NCBI RefSeq assembly: GCF_030816485.1
Contig: NZ_JAUSYC010000001.1
Location: 1 to 64,000, forward strand
DNA length: 64,000 nt
Direction: 5' to 3'
From: Arthrobacter sp. B1I2
GTDB taxonomy: Bacteria > Actinomycetota > Actinomycetes > Actinomycetales > Micrococcaceae
The translations under genes and the position numbers were made by a program. The notes below the pieces were generated by a model that saw only the letters and a program-made list of their open reading frames with translations, did no database searches and was not told where the DNA came from. Shown one piece after another: positions 49,340 through 57,493 of the stretch; positions within the stretch are counted from its first letter, which is position 1; each line of letters starts with the position of its first letter.

Positions 49340-50725
49340 TTGCCACATATCACCGGTTTTGACGTATTCGACGTCCGGTTTCCCACTTCACTCTCGGCGG
49401 ACGGCTCCGATGCCATGAACCACGACGCGGACTACTCAGCGGCCTACATCGTGCTCAGAACAGAGGATCCCGCGGTATATGGGTGTGGCTTCACCTTCAC
49501 CATCGGCCGGGGCAACGAGATCTGTGCGGCGGCCATGGAGTTGAGGGCCCGTCCGCTGATGGGCAGGGACGTCGATAGCGTATGTGACGACCTCGGCGGG
49601 ACCTACCGCGGGCTGAAGCGGGACTCGCAAATTCGGTGGCTCGGCCCGGACAAGGGTGTGGAGCACCTGGCCCTCGGTGCCGTCATGAATGCGGTGTGGG
49701 ACCTCGCGGCCCGGAGTGCGGGAAAACCCTTGTGGCGCCTGCTGGTGGACATGACGCCGGAGGAAATTGTCGATGCCGCGGATTTGACCTATCTGTCGGA
49801 CGCCCTCACCCGGGAGGAGGCCCTGGGAATCCTGGCCAAGCTCGCCCCCACACGGGATGAGCGCGTCCAGCAGCTGACGGAAGCCGGCTATCCCTGCTAC
49901 ACCACGTCCGCCGGCTGGCTGGGCTACTCAGACGAAAAGCTTCGGCGCCTGTGCCAGGAGGCCGTGGACCAGGGCTACCGCCACATCAAGCTCAAAGTAG
50001 GTGCCTCGCTGGAGGAAGACGTCCGACGCCTCCGGATCGCCCGGGAGGTGATCGGACCCGAGGGCAACCTTATGATCGACGCGAACCAGGTGTGGGATGT
50101 GCCGCAGGCAATCGACTGGGTGAAACAGCTCTCCGAGTTCAATCCGCTGTGGATCGAAGAGCCCACAAGCCCCGACGACATTTTGGGCCACGCCGAAATC
50201 CGCAGGGCCGTCCAGCCGATCGGGGTGGCCACCGGCGAGCACGGCATGAACCGGGTACTTTTCAAGCAACTGTTCCAGGCCGGCGCAATCGACTACTGCC
50301 AGCTTGATGCCTGCCGTCTTGCCAGTGTGAACGAAGTGCTGGCCGTGCAGCTGATGGCGGCCAAGTTCGGCGTCCCGGTTTGCCCGCACGCCGGCGGCGT
50401 GGGGCTGTGCGAGCTGGTCCAGCACCTGTCCATCTTCGACTTCATCGCCGTCTCGGGAGATCTCACCGGCCGCGTCACGGAGTTCGTGGACCACCTGCAT
50501 GAGCATTTTGTGGACCCCTGCATCATCAAGGAGGGCGCCTACACCATGCCGGCCAACCCCGGCTACTCCGCGGAACTCAAGGAGCAGACCCTGGAGGAAT
50601 TTTCCTTCCCCTGGGGCAGCTACTGGGCCGGGACAGACAAGGGCAGGGCGGAACAGGACTGGCGCGCCGGCAACGCTGCAGGCCGGGTTGCCTTCGCCAG
50701 TGCCCGGCTGGAGGCGACGGCATGA
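49340..50725 (+). CDS. fucD: L-fuconate dehydratase (enolase superfamily)
   Basis: A 461-residue enolase-superfamily dehydratase. The start is TTG 49340 with GGAGGG seven bases upstream. Catalytic positions are visible: Lys217/Lys219 in HIKLKVG, metal ligands Asp247 (IDANQ), Glu273 (WIEEP) and Glu300 (TGEHG), and His350 in VCPHAGGVG. The N-terminus (FDVRFPTSLSADGSDAMNHD) is typical of FucD. It dehydrates L-fuconate to 2-keto-3-deoxy-L-fuconate. First gene of a six-gene operon; the next gene overlaps it by four bases. Confidence 0.93.
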   Translation: MPHITGFDVFDVRFPTSLSADGSDAMNHDADYSAAYIVLRTEDPAVYGCGFTFTIGRGNEICAAAMELRARPLMGRDVDSVCDDLGGTYRGLKRDSQIRWLGPDKGVEHLALGAVMNAVWDLAARSAGKPLWRLLVDMTPEEIVDAADLTYLSDALTREEALGILAKLAPTRDERVQQLTEAGYPCYTTSAGWLGYSDEKLRRLCQEAVDQGYRHIKLKVGASLEEDVRRLRIAREVIGPEGNLMIDANQVWDVPQAIDWVKQLSEFNPLWIEEPTSPDDILGHAEIRRAVQPIGVATGEHGMNRVLFKQLFQAGAIDYCQLDACRLASVNEVLAVQLMAAKFGVPVCPHAGGVGLCELVQHLSIFDFIAVSGDLTGRVTEFVDHLHEHFVDPCIIKEGAYTMPANPGYSAELKEQTLEEFSFPWGSYWAGTDKGRAEQDWRAGNAAGRVAFASARLEATA

Positions 50726-51150
50726 TCAACTACACACTGACCCACCCGGGGCTGCTGGCAGCACTCGCCGAATCAGGCCACGGATCGCAGATCCTCGTAG
50801 CGGACGCGAACTATCCGCACAACACCGGTGCTCCGGCCTCCGCCCGGCGCATTGCCCTGAACCTGCGGCCCGGCCTGCTCACCATTGACCAAATCCTGGA
50901 GGTTCTGGTCGACGCCGTCCCGCTGGAAGCGGCGGCTGTCATGACTCCCCCGGACGGGAACTGGACAGAGGCAGTCAAAAGCTACGAACGCGCGCTGGGC
51001 GCCCAGGTTCCCATCACGTCCCACCAGCGTTTCGACTTCTACGACGCCGCACGTTCGCCGAATGTCGCCGTCGTCATCGCCAGCGGGGATACCCGGCACT
51101 ACGCAAACCTGCTCCTGACCATCGGCGTCCGCCCCGACGGCACGGCGTGA
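50722..51150 (+). CDS. fucU: RbsD/FucU-family L-fucose mutarotase
   Basis: A 142-residue mutarotase of the RbsD/FucU family. LLAALAESGHGSQILVADAN contains the conserved catalytic His and Asp, and YPHNTGAPASARRIALNLRP follows. The late VVIASGDTRHYANLLLTIGV matches FucU. It speeds exchange of fucose anomers so that the dehydrogenase receives its preferred form. Its ATG overlaps the dehydratase stop. Confidence 0.9.
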   Translation: MINYTLTHPGLLAALAESGHGSQILVADANYPHNTGAPASARRIALNLRPGLLTIDQILEVLVDAVPLEAAAVMTPPDGNWTEAVKSYERALGAQVPITSHQRFDFYDAARSPNVAVVIASGDTRHYANLLLTIGVRPDGTA

Positions 51151-51163
51151 CGGGGAACCGCCC

Positions 51164-52027
51164 ATGGAAGTGACTGACTCACACGTCCATCTCTGGGACC
51201 CCGCCGCGCTCGACTATGCCTGGCTGGCGGACATCCCCACCCTCAACAAACCCTTCCTGCCGCCGGACCTGCCGCACACGCCGGCCAACACCCGGGCCGC
51301 AGTCTTCGTCCAGGCAGACTGCCGGGCGGACCAGGCCCTTAAGGAAGTGGACTGGGTCAGCAGCCTCAGCGCCGACTGGCCGCAGCTGGCTGGCATCGTG
51401 GCCTTCGCGCCGATAAGCCGCGGGGACAAGGTGGCAGCGGACCTTGGCCAGCTGCTTCAACGGCCCCTGGTGCGCGGGGTGCGGGAACTGTTCCAGGACC
51501 AGGATGCGTCCTTTATCCTCGACACCGCGACCCTGGCAGGAGCACGGCAGGTTGCCGCGGCAGGGATGACGTTTGACGCCTGCATCCGCTTCGCGCAGCT
51601 TCCGGCGCTGGCCGAGTTTGCTGACCGCGTCCCGGAACTGGTCATCGTCCTCGACCATATGGGCAAGCCGCCAATTGCCAGCGGTGCGATTGCCGCCTGG
51701 AGTACGGGAATGCGGGAACTCGCCAGGCGCCCCAACGTCGTCGTCAAAATTTCGGGGGCGGGCGCGGAAGCGGACCGCGGCCGGCCGCTGGCGCCCCAGG
51801 CCCTGCCGTTCATCGCCGAGACGCTGCAGCTTTTCGGGGCGGAACGGTGCATGATCGGCAGTGACTGGCCTGTATCCCTCAGCGGCGTGGACGAATACCA
51901 GGAATGGATCAATACCGTCATGACCGCGATGGCTGGGGCCACGGAAAGCGAACGGGAGGCAGTGGCCCATGGCACCGCCGCCCGCACCTATCGGCTCGAA
52001 ACAGCCACCACCAAGGCAAAGGACTGA
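51164..52027 (+). CDS. amidohydrolase-family L-fuconolactonase
   Basis: A 287-residue amidohydrolase-2/COG3618 protein. MEVTDSHVHLWDPAALDYAW carries the metal-binding HxH motif. VIVLDHMGKPPIASG and MIGSDWPVSLSG carry the later His and Asp. It opens L-fucono-lactone to L-fuconate. GGGGAA precedes the ATG. The next gene starts three bases after its stop. Confidence 0.9.
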   Translation: MEVTDSHVHLWDPAALDYAWLADIPTLNKPFLPPDLPHTPANTRAAVFVQADCRADQALKEVDWVSSLSADWPQLAGIVAFAPISRGDKVAADLGQLLQRPLVRGVRELFQDQDASFILDTATLAGARQVAAAGMTFDACIRFAQLPALAEFADRVPELVIVLDHMGKPPIASGAIAAWSTGMRELARRPNVVVKISGAGAEADRGRPLAPQALPFIAETLQLFGAERCMIGSDWPVSLSGVDEYQEWINTVMTAMAGATESEREAVAHGTAARTYRLETATTKAKD

Positions 52028-52029
52028 CA

Positions 52030-53001
52030 ATGCAAGCAGAAACCCGCACCATCCCCGGCACCGCGGTGCACCTGCCCGTGCTCGGGTTCGGCGGCGCCCC
52101 CATCGGCAACCTGTACCGGGAAGTGCCGGACCAGGAGGCTATCGACGCGGTCACCACCGCTTGGGACGGCGGCATCCGCTACTTCGACACAGCCCCCCAC
52201 TACGGGCTGGGGCTTTCGGAGCGCCGCCTGGGTAGAGCCCTCGCCGGGCAGGACCGCAACAGCTACGTGCTCAGTACCAAAGTGGGCCGTCTGCTGCGGC
52301 CCAACCCGTCACCAGGCGGAAAGGACACCGAAGGCTTCGACGTCCCGGATGAGCTAACCAGGGTCCGGAGCTATTCGCGCGACGGAGTGCTGCGCTCCAT
52401 CGAGGAAAGCCTCCAGCGGCTCGGGACTGACCGGATCGACGTCGTCTACATCCACGACCCTGACGACTACTGGACCGAGGCCGTCAACGGTGCCGCGCCA
52501 ACCCTGTCCGCGCTAAGGGATGAGGGCGTCATAGGTGCCTGGGGCGCAGGCATGAACCAGTCCGAAATGCTTGTCCGTTTCGTCGCCGAAACGGACATCG
52601 ATGTGGTCATGCTGGCCGGCCGGTACACACTGCTGGAGCAGGGAGCAGCCCGGGAGCTGCTGCCGGCCTGCCTTGAGCGGGAAGTGGGTGTGGTGAACGT
52701 GGGGGTCTTCAACTCCGGCCTGCTCTCCAAGGAGCGGCCCGCCGCTGATGCCACCTACAACTACGCCCCCGCTCCGAAGGAACTGCTGGACAGGGCCAAC
52801 CTGCTGGCGGACATCTGCGAATCACACGGCACCACGCTCCCGGCCGCCGCACTGAAGTACCCGTACCAGCACCCGGCCGTGACCAGCGTGGCGCTGGGCA
52901 TGCGGACCCCGGCGCAGGTAAAGCAGAACCTGGACCTGGCAGCCCAGTCCGTCCCGGAATCCTTGTGGGACGAGCTGCGCGAGCGCAGCCTGATCGCCTG
53001 A
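52030..53001 (+). CDS. aldo/keto reductase, probable L-fucose dehydrogenase
   Basis: A 323-residue AKR of the D-threo-aldose 1-dehydrogenase/L-fucose dehydrogenase type. LPVLGFGGAPIGNLYREVPD opens the barrel. The catalytic tetrad is visible as Asp and Tyr in RYFDTAPHYGLGLSERRLG, Lys in LSTKVGRLLRPN and His in VVYIHDPDDYW. It oxidises L-fucose at C1 with NAD(P), the first oxidation of the pathway. The start chosen is ATG 52030, three bases after the lactonase stop; longer open frame upstream is antisense noise. Confidence 0.9.
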   Translation: MQAETRTIPGTAVHLPVLGFGGAPIGNLYREVPDQEAIDAVTTAWDGGIRYFDTAPHYGLGLSERRLGRALAGQDRNSYVLSTKVGRLLRPNPSPGGKDTEGFDVPDELTRVRSYSRDGVLRSIEESLQRLGTDRIDVVYIHDPDDYWTEAVNGAAPTLSALRDEGVIGAWGAGMNQSEMLVRFVAETDIDVVMLAGRYTLLEQGAARELLPACLEREVGVVNVGVFNSGLLSKERPAADATYNYAPAPKELLDRANLLADICESHGTTLPAAALKYPYQHPAVTSVALGMRTPAQVKQNLDLAAQSVPESLWDELRERSLIA

Positions 53002-53040
53002 ATTCCACAATCACCCGCCAGACCGCTAGAAAGAAGACCA

Positions 53041-53886
53041 ATGCAATTTGCGCGCATAGGTGCCCCGGGCAAGGAAGTGCCCGCCATCCTGAAGAACAAC
53101 AAGTACTACTCCCTGGAGCAGGTGGCGCCGGACATCGACGCCGATTTCTGGGAATCGGACGGGCCGGGCCGGGCCGCGGCGGCGCTGGCCGCCGGTGACC
53201 TGGCAGAGCTTTCCGTTGACGGCGCCCGGATCGGTGCTCCCATTGCCCGGCCGTCCTCCGTGATCTGCGTCGGCATGAACTACGCCGCCCACGCCGCCGA
53301 GTCGGGCTCGAATCCGCCAACGGTGCCCATCATTTTCCATAAGGCCCCCAACACCGTGGCAGGGCCGTTCGACGCGGTGGCGATTCCGCGCGGTTCCACC
53401 AAGACGGACTGGGAAGTGGAGCTGGGTGTGGTCATCGGGCGGCGGGCTTCCTACCTGGACTCCCCTGACCAGGCGCGGGAGCATATCGCCGGCTACGTCA
53501 CCGTGAACGACCTGTCCGAGCGGACCTTCCAGCTGGAGGTCTCCGGCGGCCAGTGGTCCAAGGGGAAGAGCTGTGCCGGCTTCTGCCCCACCGGCCCTTA
53601 CCTCGTGACGCCGGACGAGTTGGACGCCGCGGACCTGCGACTGCGCAGCTGGGTGAACGGTGAGATCCGGCAGGACTCCAGCACCCGCGACCTGATTTTC
53701 GGTGTGGAGCAGGTCATCTACGACCTCAGCCAGTACCTGGTGCTGGAGCCTGGCGACCTGATCTGCACAGGCACTCCCGAGGGCGTTGCCCTCTCCGGCC
53801 GCTTCCCGTACCTCAAGGCGGGGGATGTCGTCGAGATCGAAGTGGCCGGGCTCGGCCGGCAGCGGCAGGAATTCTTCCAGGGCTAG
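53041..53886 (+). CDS. FAH-family hydrolase, probable 2,4-diketo-3-deoxy-L-fuconate hydrolase
   Basis: A 281-residue fumarylacetoacetate-hydrolase-family enzyme. VICVGMNYAAHAAESG is the conserved start of the catalytic domain, TDWEVELGVVIG gives metal-ligand Glu residues, YVTVNDLSERTFQ gives Asp, and DLICTGTPEGVAL is near the end. In this operon the expected reaction is hydrolysis of 2,4-diketo-3-deoxy-L-fuconate to pyruvate and L-lactate. Confidence 0.9.
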   Translation: MQFARIGAPGKEVPAILKNNKYYSLEQVAPDIDADFWESDGPGRAAAALAAGDLAELSVDGARIGAPIARPSSVICVGMNYAAHAAESGSNPPTVPIIFHKAPNTVAGPFDAVAIPRGSTKTDWEVELGVVIGRRASYLDSPDQAREHIAGYVTVNDLSERTFQLEVSGGQWSKGKSCAGFCPTGPYLVTPDELDAADLRLRSWVNGEIRQDSSTRDLIFGVEQVIYDLSQYLVLEPGDLICTGTPEGVALSGRFPYLKAGDVVEIEVAGLGRQRQEFFQG

Positions 53887-53913
53887 AGCGGCCGGAAACG
53901 AAAGGACCAAGCA

Positions 53914-54672
53914 ATGGAGTTTGCAGGACTAAAGGCAATCGTCACCGGCGGGGCATCCGGGATCGGGGCAGCCACGGCGGCGCTCCTCAAGGAGCGGGGC
54001 GCCGCCGTCGCGGTCCTGGACCTGCAGCCCGAACAGGCCGCGGACGGGCTGATCGCCATCAGGTGTGACGTGTCCGATGACGCGGCAGTCCGCCGGGCAG
54101 TGCAGGAAGCGGCGGAACGGCTCGGCGGAATCGACATCGTTGCCAACAATGCCGGCGTGGGTGCGCAGGGCACCATCGAATCGAACGACGACGACGAATG
54201 GCACCGCGTGTTCGACATCAACGTGGTGGGCATGGTCCGCGTCTCCAGGGCCGCCCTGCCGTACCTGCGCGAGTCCAGCCACGCGGCTATCGTCAACACC
54301 TGCTCAGTAGCGGCGACGGCCGGGCTGCCCCAGCGTGCCCTCTACAGCGCCACCAAAGGGGCAGTACTGTCGCTGACGCTCAGCATGGCGGCGGACCATC
54401 TGCACGAAGGGATCAGGGTCAACTGCGTGAATCCCGGCACGGCGGACACGCCCTGGGTTGGCCGTTTGTTGTCTTCGGCGCCGGACCCCGCCGCAGAACG
54501 TGCGGCGCTGGAAGCACGCCAGCCGCACGGCCGCCTCGTTGCTCCGGAAGAGGTTGCGGCGGCCATCGTGTACCTGGCCAGCCCGCTGTCCGGATCCACC
54601 ACCGGGGTGGACCTCGCCGTCGACGGCGGCATGCAGGCACTGCGCCTGCGGCCCCGCCCTGCAGCGTCCTGA
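53914..54672 (+). CDS. SDR-family dehydrogenase, probable 2-keto-3-deoxy-L-fuconate dehydrogenase
   Basis: A 252-residue short-chain dehydrogenase. AIVTGGASGIGAATAALL binds the nucleotide, IVANNAGVG is the structural NNAG, and Ser (NTCSVAAT) with YSATKGA gives the catalytic Ser-Tyr-Lys. VNPGTADTPWVGRLL is close to the substrate loop. It oxidises 2-keto-3-deoxy-L-fuconate to the 2,4-diketo compound used by the FAH-family enzyme. It is the last gene of the operon, 27 bases behind that gene. Confidence 0.9.
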   Translation: MEFAGLKAIVTGGASGIGAATAALLKERGAAVAVLDLQPEQAADGLIAIRCDVSDDAAVRRAVQEAAERLGGIDIVANNAGVGAQGTIESNDDDEWHRVFDINVVGMVRVSRAALPYLRESSHAAIVNTCSVAATAGLPQRALYSATKGAVLSLTLSMAADHLHEGIRVNCVNPGTADTPWVGRLLSSAPDPAAERAALEARQPHGRLVAPEEVAAAIVYLASPLSGSTTGVDLAVDGGMQALRLRPRPAAS

Positions 54673-54725
54673 CTCAGTCACCCGGCGGTGGCGTCAGCGG
54701 GTCCATTGCTCGGTAGTGTCGTGTC

Positions 54726-56033
54726 ATGGACAGCGGCGCCCTGGTTAATATCGCTTTGGTTCTCGGTTTCGTGCTGGTGGGCGGAGTGTTTGCCGCAGCC
54801 GAGATGGCCCTGGTATCCCTGCGCGAAAGCCAGGTGCGCCGCATCGAGAAGTCCGGCGACACCGGCGCCCGGACTGCCGCCCTGGCCCGCAACCCCAACC
54901 GGTTCCTGTCCACCGTCCAGATCGGCGTGACCCTGTCCGGATTCTTCTCGGCGGCGTATGGGGCCTCAGCGATCGCGCCCGCCGTCGTACCCCTCCTTGA
55001 AGCCCTCGGGCTGGGTGCGGCGGCCGGGCCCGTGGCCTTCACCGGCATGACCCTGCTGGTGGCTTATCTTTCCCTGGTGTTGGGCGAACTCGCCCCCAAA
55101 AGGCTGGCGATGCAGCGCCCTGTTGCCTTCACCAGGATTCTCGCACCGCCGCTGATTTCGCTTTCGAGGATCATGCGGCCCGTCATCTGGCTCCTGTCCG
55201 TGTCAACGGACGCGGTGGTCAAGCTCTTTGGCGGCGATCCCGGTGCCAAGCGGGAAAGCATCACTTCCGAAGAACTCTGGGACATGGTGGCCGGGAACGA
55301 GCTCCTCGAAGAGAGCAGCCGCAACATCCTGGCCGGTGTGTTCGGCGCCGGGGACCGGACGCTGCAGGAAGTGATGCGGCCCCGCACGGAAGTGACGTTC
55401 ATCGACGGTGCCATGACCATTGCCGAGGCCCGCAGGATGGTGAGGGACGGCCCGTATTCGCGGTTTCCGGTGATCGGGAGGAACCCGGATGACGTCCTCG
55501 GCTTCGTGCACATCCGCGACCTGATGCCCCGCGACAAGGTGCAGGACCAGGCGCCCGTACGGGAGATCGCCCGGCAAATCCTTCCGTTGCCGGGAACCAA
55601 CCGTGTGCTGCCCTCGCTTTCCCGGATGCGCAAAACCAACCAGCACATCGCCCTGGTGGTGGACGAGTACGGCGGCACGGACGGCGTGGTCACGCTCGAA
55701 GACCTGGTGGAGGAACTGGTGGGCGAGATCTACGACGAGTACGACACCGGCGCCGAGCACGAGGACCGCGTCAACATGGCCAACGGAGTCCTCGACGTGG
55801 ACGGCGGCCTGATCCTGCAGGAGTTCAAGGCAGCCTCCGGGATCGCCCTCCCGGAGGGCCACTACGAAACGGTGGCCGGGTTCATGATGGACCGCCTGGG
55901 CCGCCTGCCGAAGGAAGGTGACAGGGTGCAGATCCCCGGACATGTCCTGACGGTCCTCAGGATGGACCGGTTGCGGATTGCGCGGGTCCGGGTCACGCCG
56001 GTTGCAGGCCAGTCCGGCGGAGTGGCCTGCTAA
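54726..56033 (+). CDS. CNNM/CorC (hemolysin C)-family membrane protein
   Basis: A 435-residue protein. The N-terminal CNNM (DUF21) domain has about four hydrophobic segments (LVLGFVLVGGVFAAAEMALV; LLVAYLSLVLGELAPKRLAM). A CBS pair follows (LQEVMRPRTEVTFIDGAM; RILP-type IALVVDEYGGTDGVVTLED), then a CorC_HlyC domain (GRLPKEGDRVQIPGHVLTVL). The family is linked to magnesium/cobalt efflux or related cation handling. It is read separately from the fucose operon. Confidence 0.9.
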   Translation: MDSGALVNIALVLGFVLVGGVFAAAEMALVSLRESQVRRIEKSGDTGARTAALARNPNRFLSTVQIGVTLSGFFSAAYGASAIAPAVVPLLEALGLGAAAGPVAFTGMTLLVAYLSLVLGELAPKRLAMQRPVAFTRILAPPLISLSRIMRPVIWLLSVSTDAVVKLFGGDPGAKRESITSEELWDMVAGNELLEESSRNILAGVFGAGDRTLQEVMRPRTEVTFIDGAMTIAEARRMVRDGPYSRFPVIGRNPDDVLGFVHIRDLMPRDKVQDQAPVREIARQILPLPGTNRVLPSLSRMRKTNQHIALVVDEYGGTDGVVTLEDLVEELVGEIYDEYDTGAEHEDRVNMANGVLDVDGGLILQEFKAASGIALPEGHYETVAGFMMDRLGRLPKEGDRVQIPGHVLTVLRMDRLRIARVRVTPVAGQSGGVAC

Positions 56034-56081
56034 GAGGCTCTGGACGACGGCGGCACTGGCGGGCCGGAGGAAGGTGACCTT

Positions 56082-56141
56082 ATGTCCGTGCACACGCGGT
56101 CCCTGCGCCAGGAGCTGCCCATCGGGGACCAATGGCCCTAG
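56082..56141 (+). CDS. possible 19-residue small ORF
   Basis: A short frame, MSVHTRSLRQELPIGDQWP and stop, is preceded by an unusually strong GGAGGAAGG about eight bases from the ATG. No homologous family is recognised. It could be a translated small protein, a leader, or a chance match to a Shine-Dalgarno between CorC-like and secreted-protein genes. Confidence 0.25.
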   Translation: MSVHTRSLRQELPIGDQWP

Positions 56142-56204
56142 GCGCAGGAAGGAGCAGCGGTCAAAGTTGGGGCTCCTCTACCCCCGGCAGGCAGGAACAT
56201 CACA

Positions 56205-56657
56205 ATGTTGACGAAACGGATCGCCCTCATCGGCACCACCCTGGCGCTGGCCACTGCGGCTTTCGCGGCACCCGCACACGCTGCAAGCAGTGACGGCGCG
56301 GACGTCAACAGGACTGACTACTGCGTAGACGGAGAATATTACAGGGCCTGCCACGAGGGCATCACTGTGGGCAACCAGATCCAGACACCGGGCGGCATCC
56401 AATCATTTTCGTCGTCGGGCAAATCCCTCGACACTTCGTCCAGTTCGTGGGACGGATACTACGAAGAGGAATACACGACCCGGACACACTTCCACGAACT
56501 GCAAAAGGACGGACAGCTTGTCGAATTAGGCGACCACCGCATGCAGCAGACTACGCAAATTAGTCCGGAAAGCAGTGGACCCTGCATTGACCTGGAGGAT
56601 TTCCATACGACTAATGACAGCGTTCAATACTTGCGGGAGACGGCCTACTGCAGATGA
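56205..56657 (+). CDS. small secreted protein of unknown function
   Basis: A 150-residue protein with a clear signal peptide (KRIALIGTTLALATAAFAAP with cleavage after AHA). The mature part is about 125 residues, rich in Ser, Thr, Gln and Asp/Glu. It has four Cys (VDGEYYRACHEG and the C-terminal pair in GPCIDLEDF and AYCR), probably two disulfides. The coding sequence is less GC-rich than its neighbours, which may point to recent acquisition. AGGAA precedes the ATG by eight bases. I do not recognise the family. Confidence 0.65.
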   Translation: MLTKRIALIGTTLALATAAFAAPAHAASSDGADVNRTDYCVDGEYYRACHEGITVGNQIQTPGGIQSFSSSGKSLDTSSSSWDGYYEEEYTTRTHFHELQKDGQLVELGDHRMQQTTQISPESSGPCIDLEDFHTTNDSVQYLRETAYCR

Positions 56658-56708
56658 GGGCCCGCTGAAGTCCCGCCGCGCTGACACAAAGTGGAGCGCG
56701 GCGTGAAC

Positions 56709-57449
56709 CTATGCGGCAAGGCTTCGATCTAGGAAGGTGAGCGTGCGGGTCCAGGAGTCCGCGGCGGCCCCGGCGTTATATGTGTACTTGTTGGTCTCGT
56801 TGAAGAAGGCGTGGCCTGCGCCCGGGTAGACCACGGCTTCGAAGTCCACCCCTGCTGCCCGCATCCGCGCCTTAAGCCCGGGCAGCTCCTGCATGAGCGC
56901 TGTGTCCTGCATCCCATAAAAGGCCAGGACGGGGCAGCTGATGGCGCGCAGCTCCGCGTCCTTGAACTCAGCGTGGCCATAGAAAGGAACGGCGGCACGC
57001 AGCCTGGGTTCGGCAACTGCCAGCGAGAAAGTGTAGGTGCCGCCCAGGCAGAATCCTGTGACGGCTACCCTCCCGGCAAGTCCCGGCACACCATCCAGGT
57101 GGGCAAAGCACATGCGGAGGGCGGCCACCGCATGCTTTGCATACTCGGGGGAGCGCATCGGCGCCATGTGCTTCCGCAACTGCGGCTGGGCATTGCTGCG
57201 CTGCTGGGGATCGAACGCCGCCTCCTGCAACTCCCCGCTGAGGTCTGCTGTTCCCCCGGCTCCGGACAGGAGGTCCGGCGCCACTGCCAGGAAGCCCTCC
57301 GCCGCGAACCGATCTGCCACTTCCTTTGTATGGTCCACCAAGCCCCACACTTCATGGACCACCACCAGCCCGCCCTTGGGAGGTCCGGCCGGTTCGCTGA
57401 CGTACGCCTGAAGAGACTTTTCGGCACCCAGAGTCATCATGTTTTCCAT
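56709..57449 (-). CDS. dienelactone hydrolase-family protein
   Basis: A 246-residue alpha/beta hydrolase of the dienelactone hydrolase group. The family triad is Cys134 (VTGFCLGGTYT), Asp182 (GMQDTAL) and His213 (GAGHAFFN), with VVHEVWGLVDHTKEVADRF near the start. It probably hydrolyses a lactone or ester, and chlorocatechol-type dienelactone is only the archetype. ATG 57449 is chosen; ATG 57440 is possible. The open frame continues upstream antisense to the MFS gene without family content. Confidence 0.88.
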   Translation of the reverse strand: MENMMTLGAEKSLQAYVSEPAGPPKGGLVVVHEVWGLVDHTKEVADRFAAEGFLAVAPDLLSGAGGTADLSGELQEAAFDPQQRSNAQPQLRKHMAPMRSPEYAKHAVAALRMCFAHLDGVPGLAGRVAVTGFCLGGTYTFSLAVAEPRLRAAVPFYGHAEFKDAELRAISCPVLAFYGMQDTALMQELPGLKARMRAAGVDFEAVVYPGAGHAFFNETNKYTYNAGAAADSWTRTLTFLDRSLAA

Positions 57450-57493
57450 GCGGCCAGCATGGCACGCTCCCCCGGGCCTTCCTAGGGGTACGC

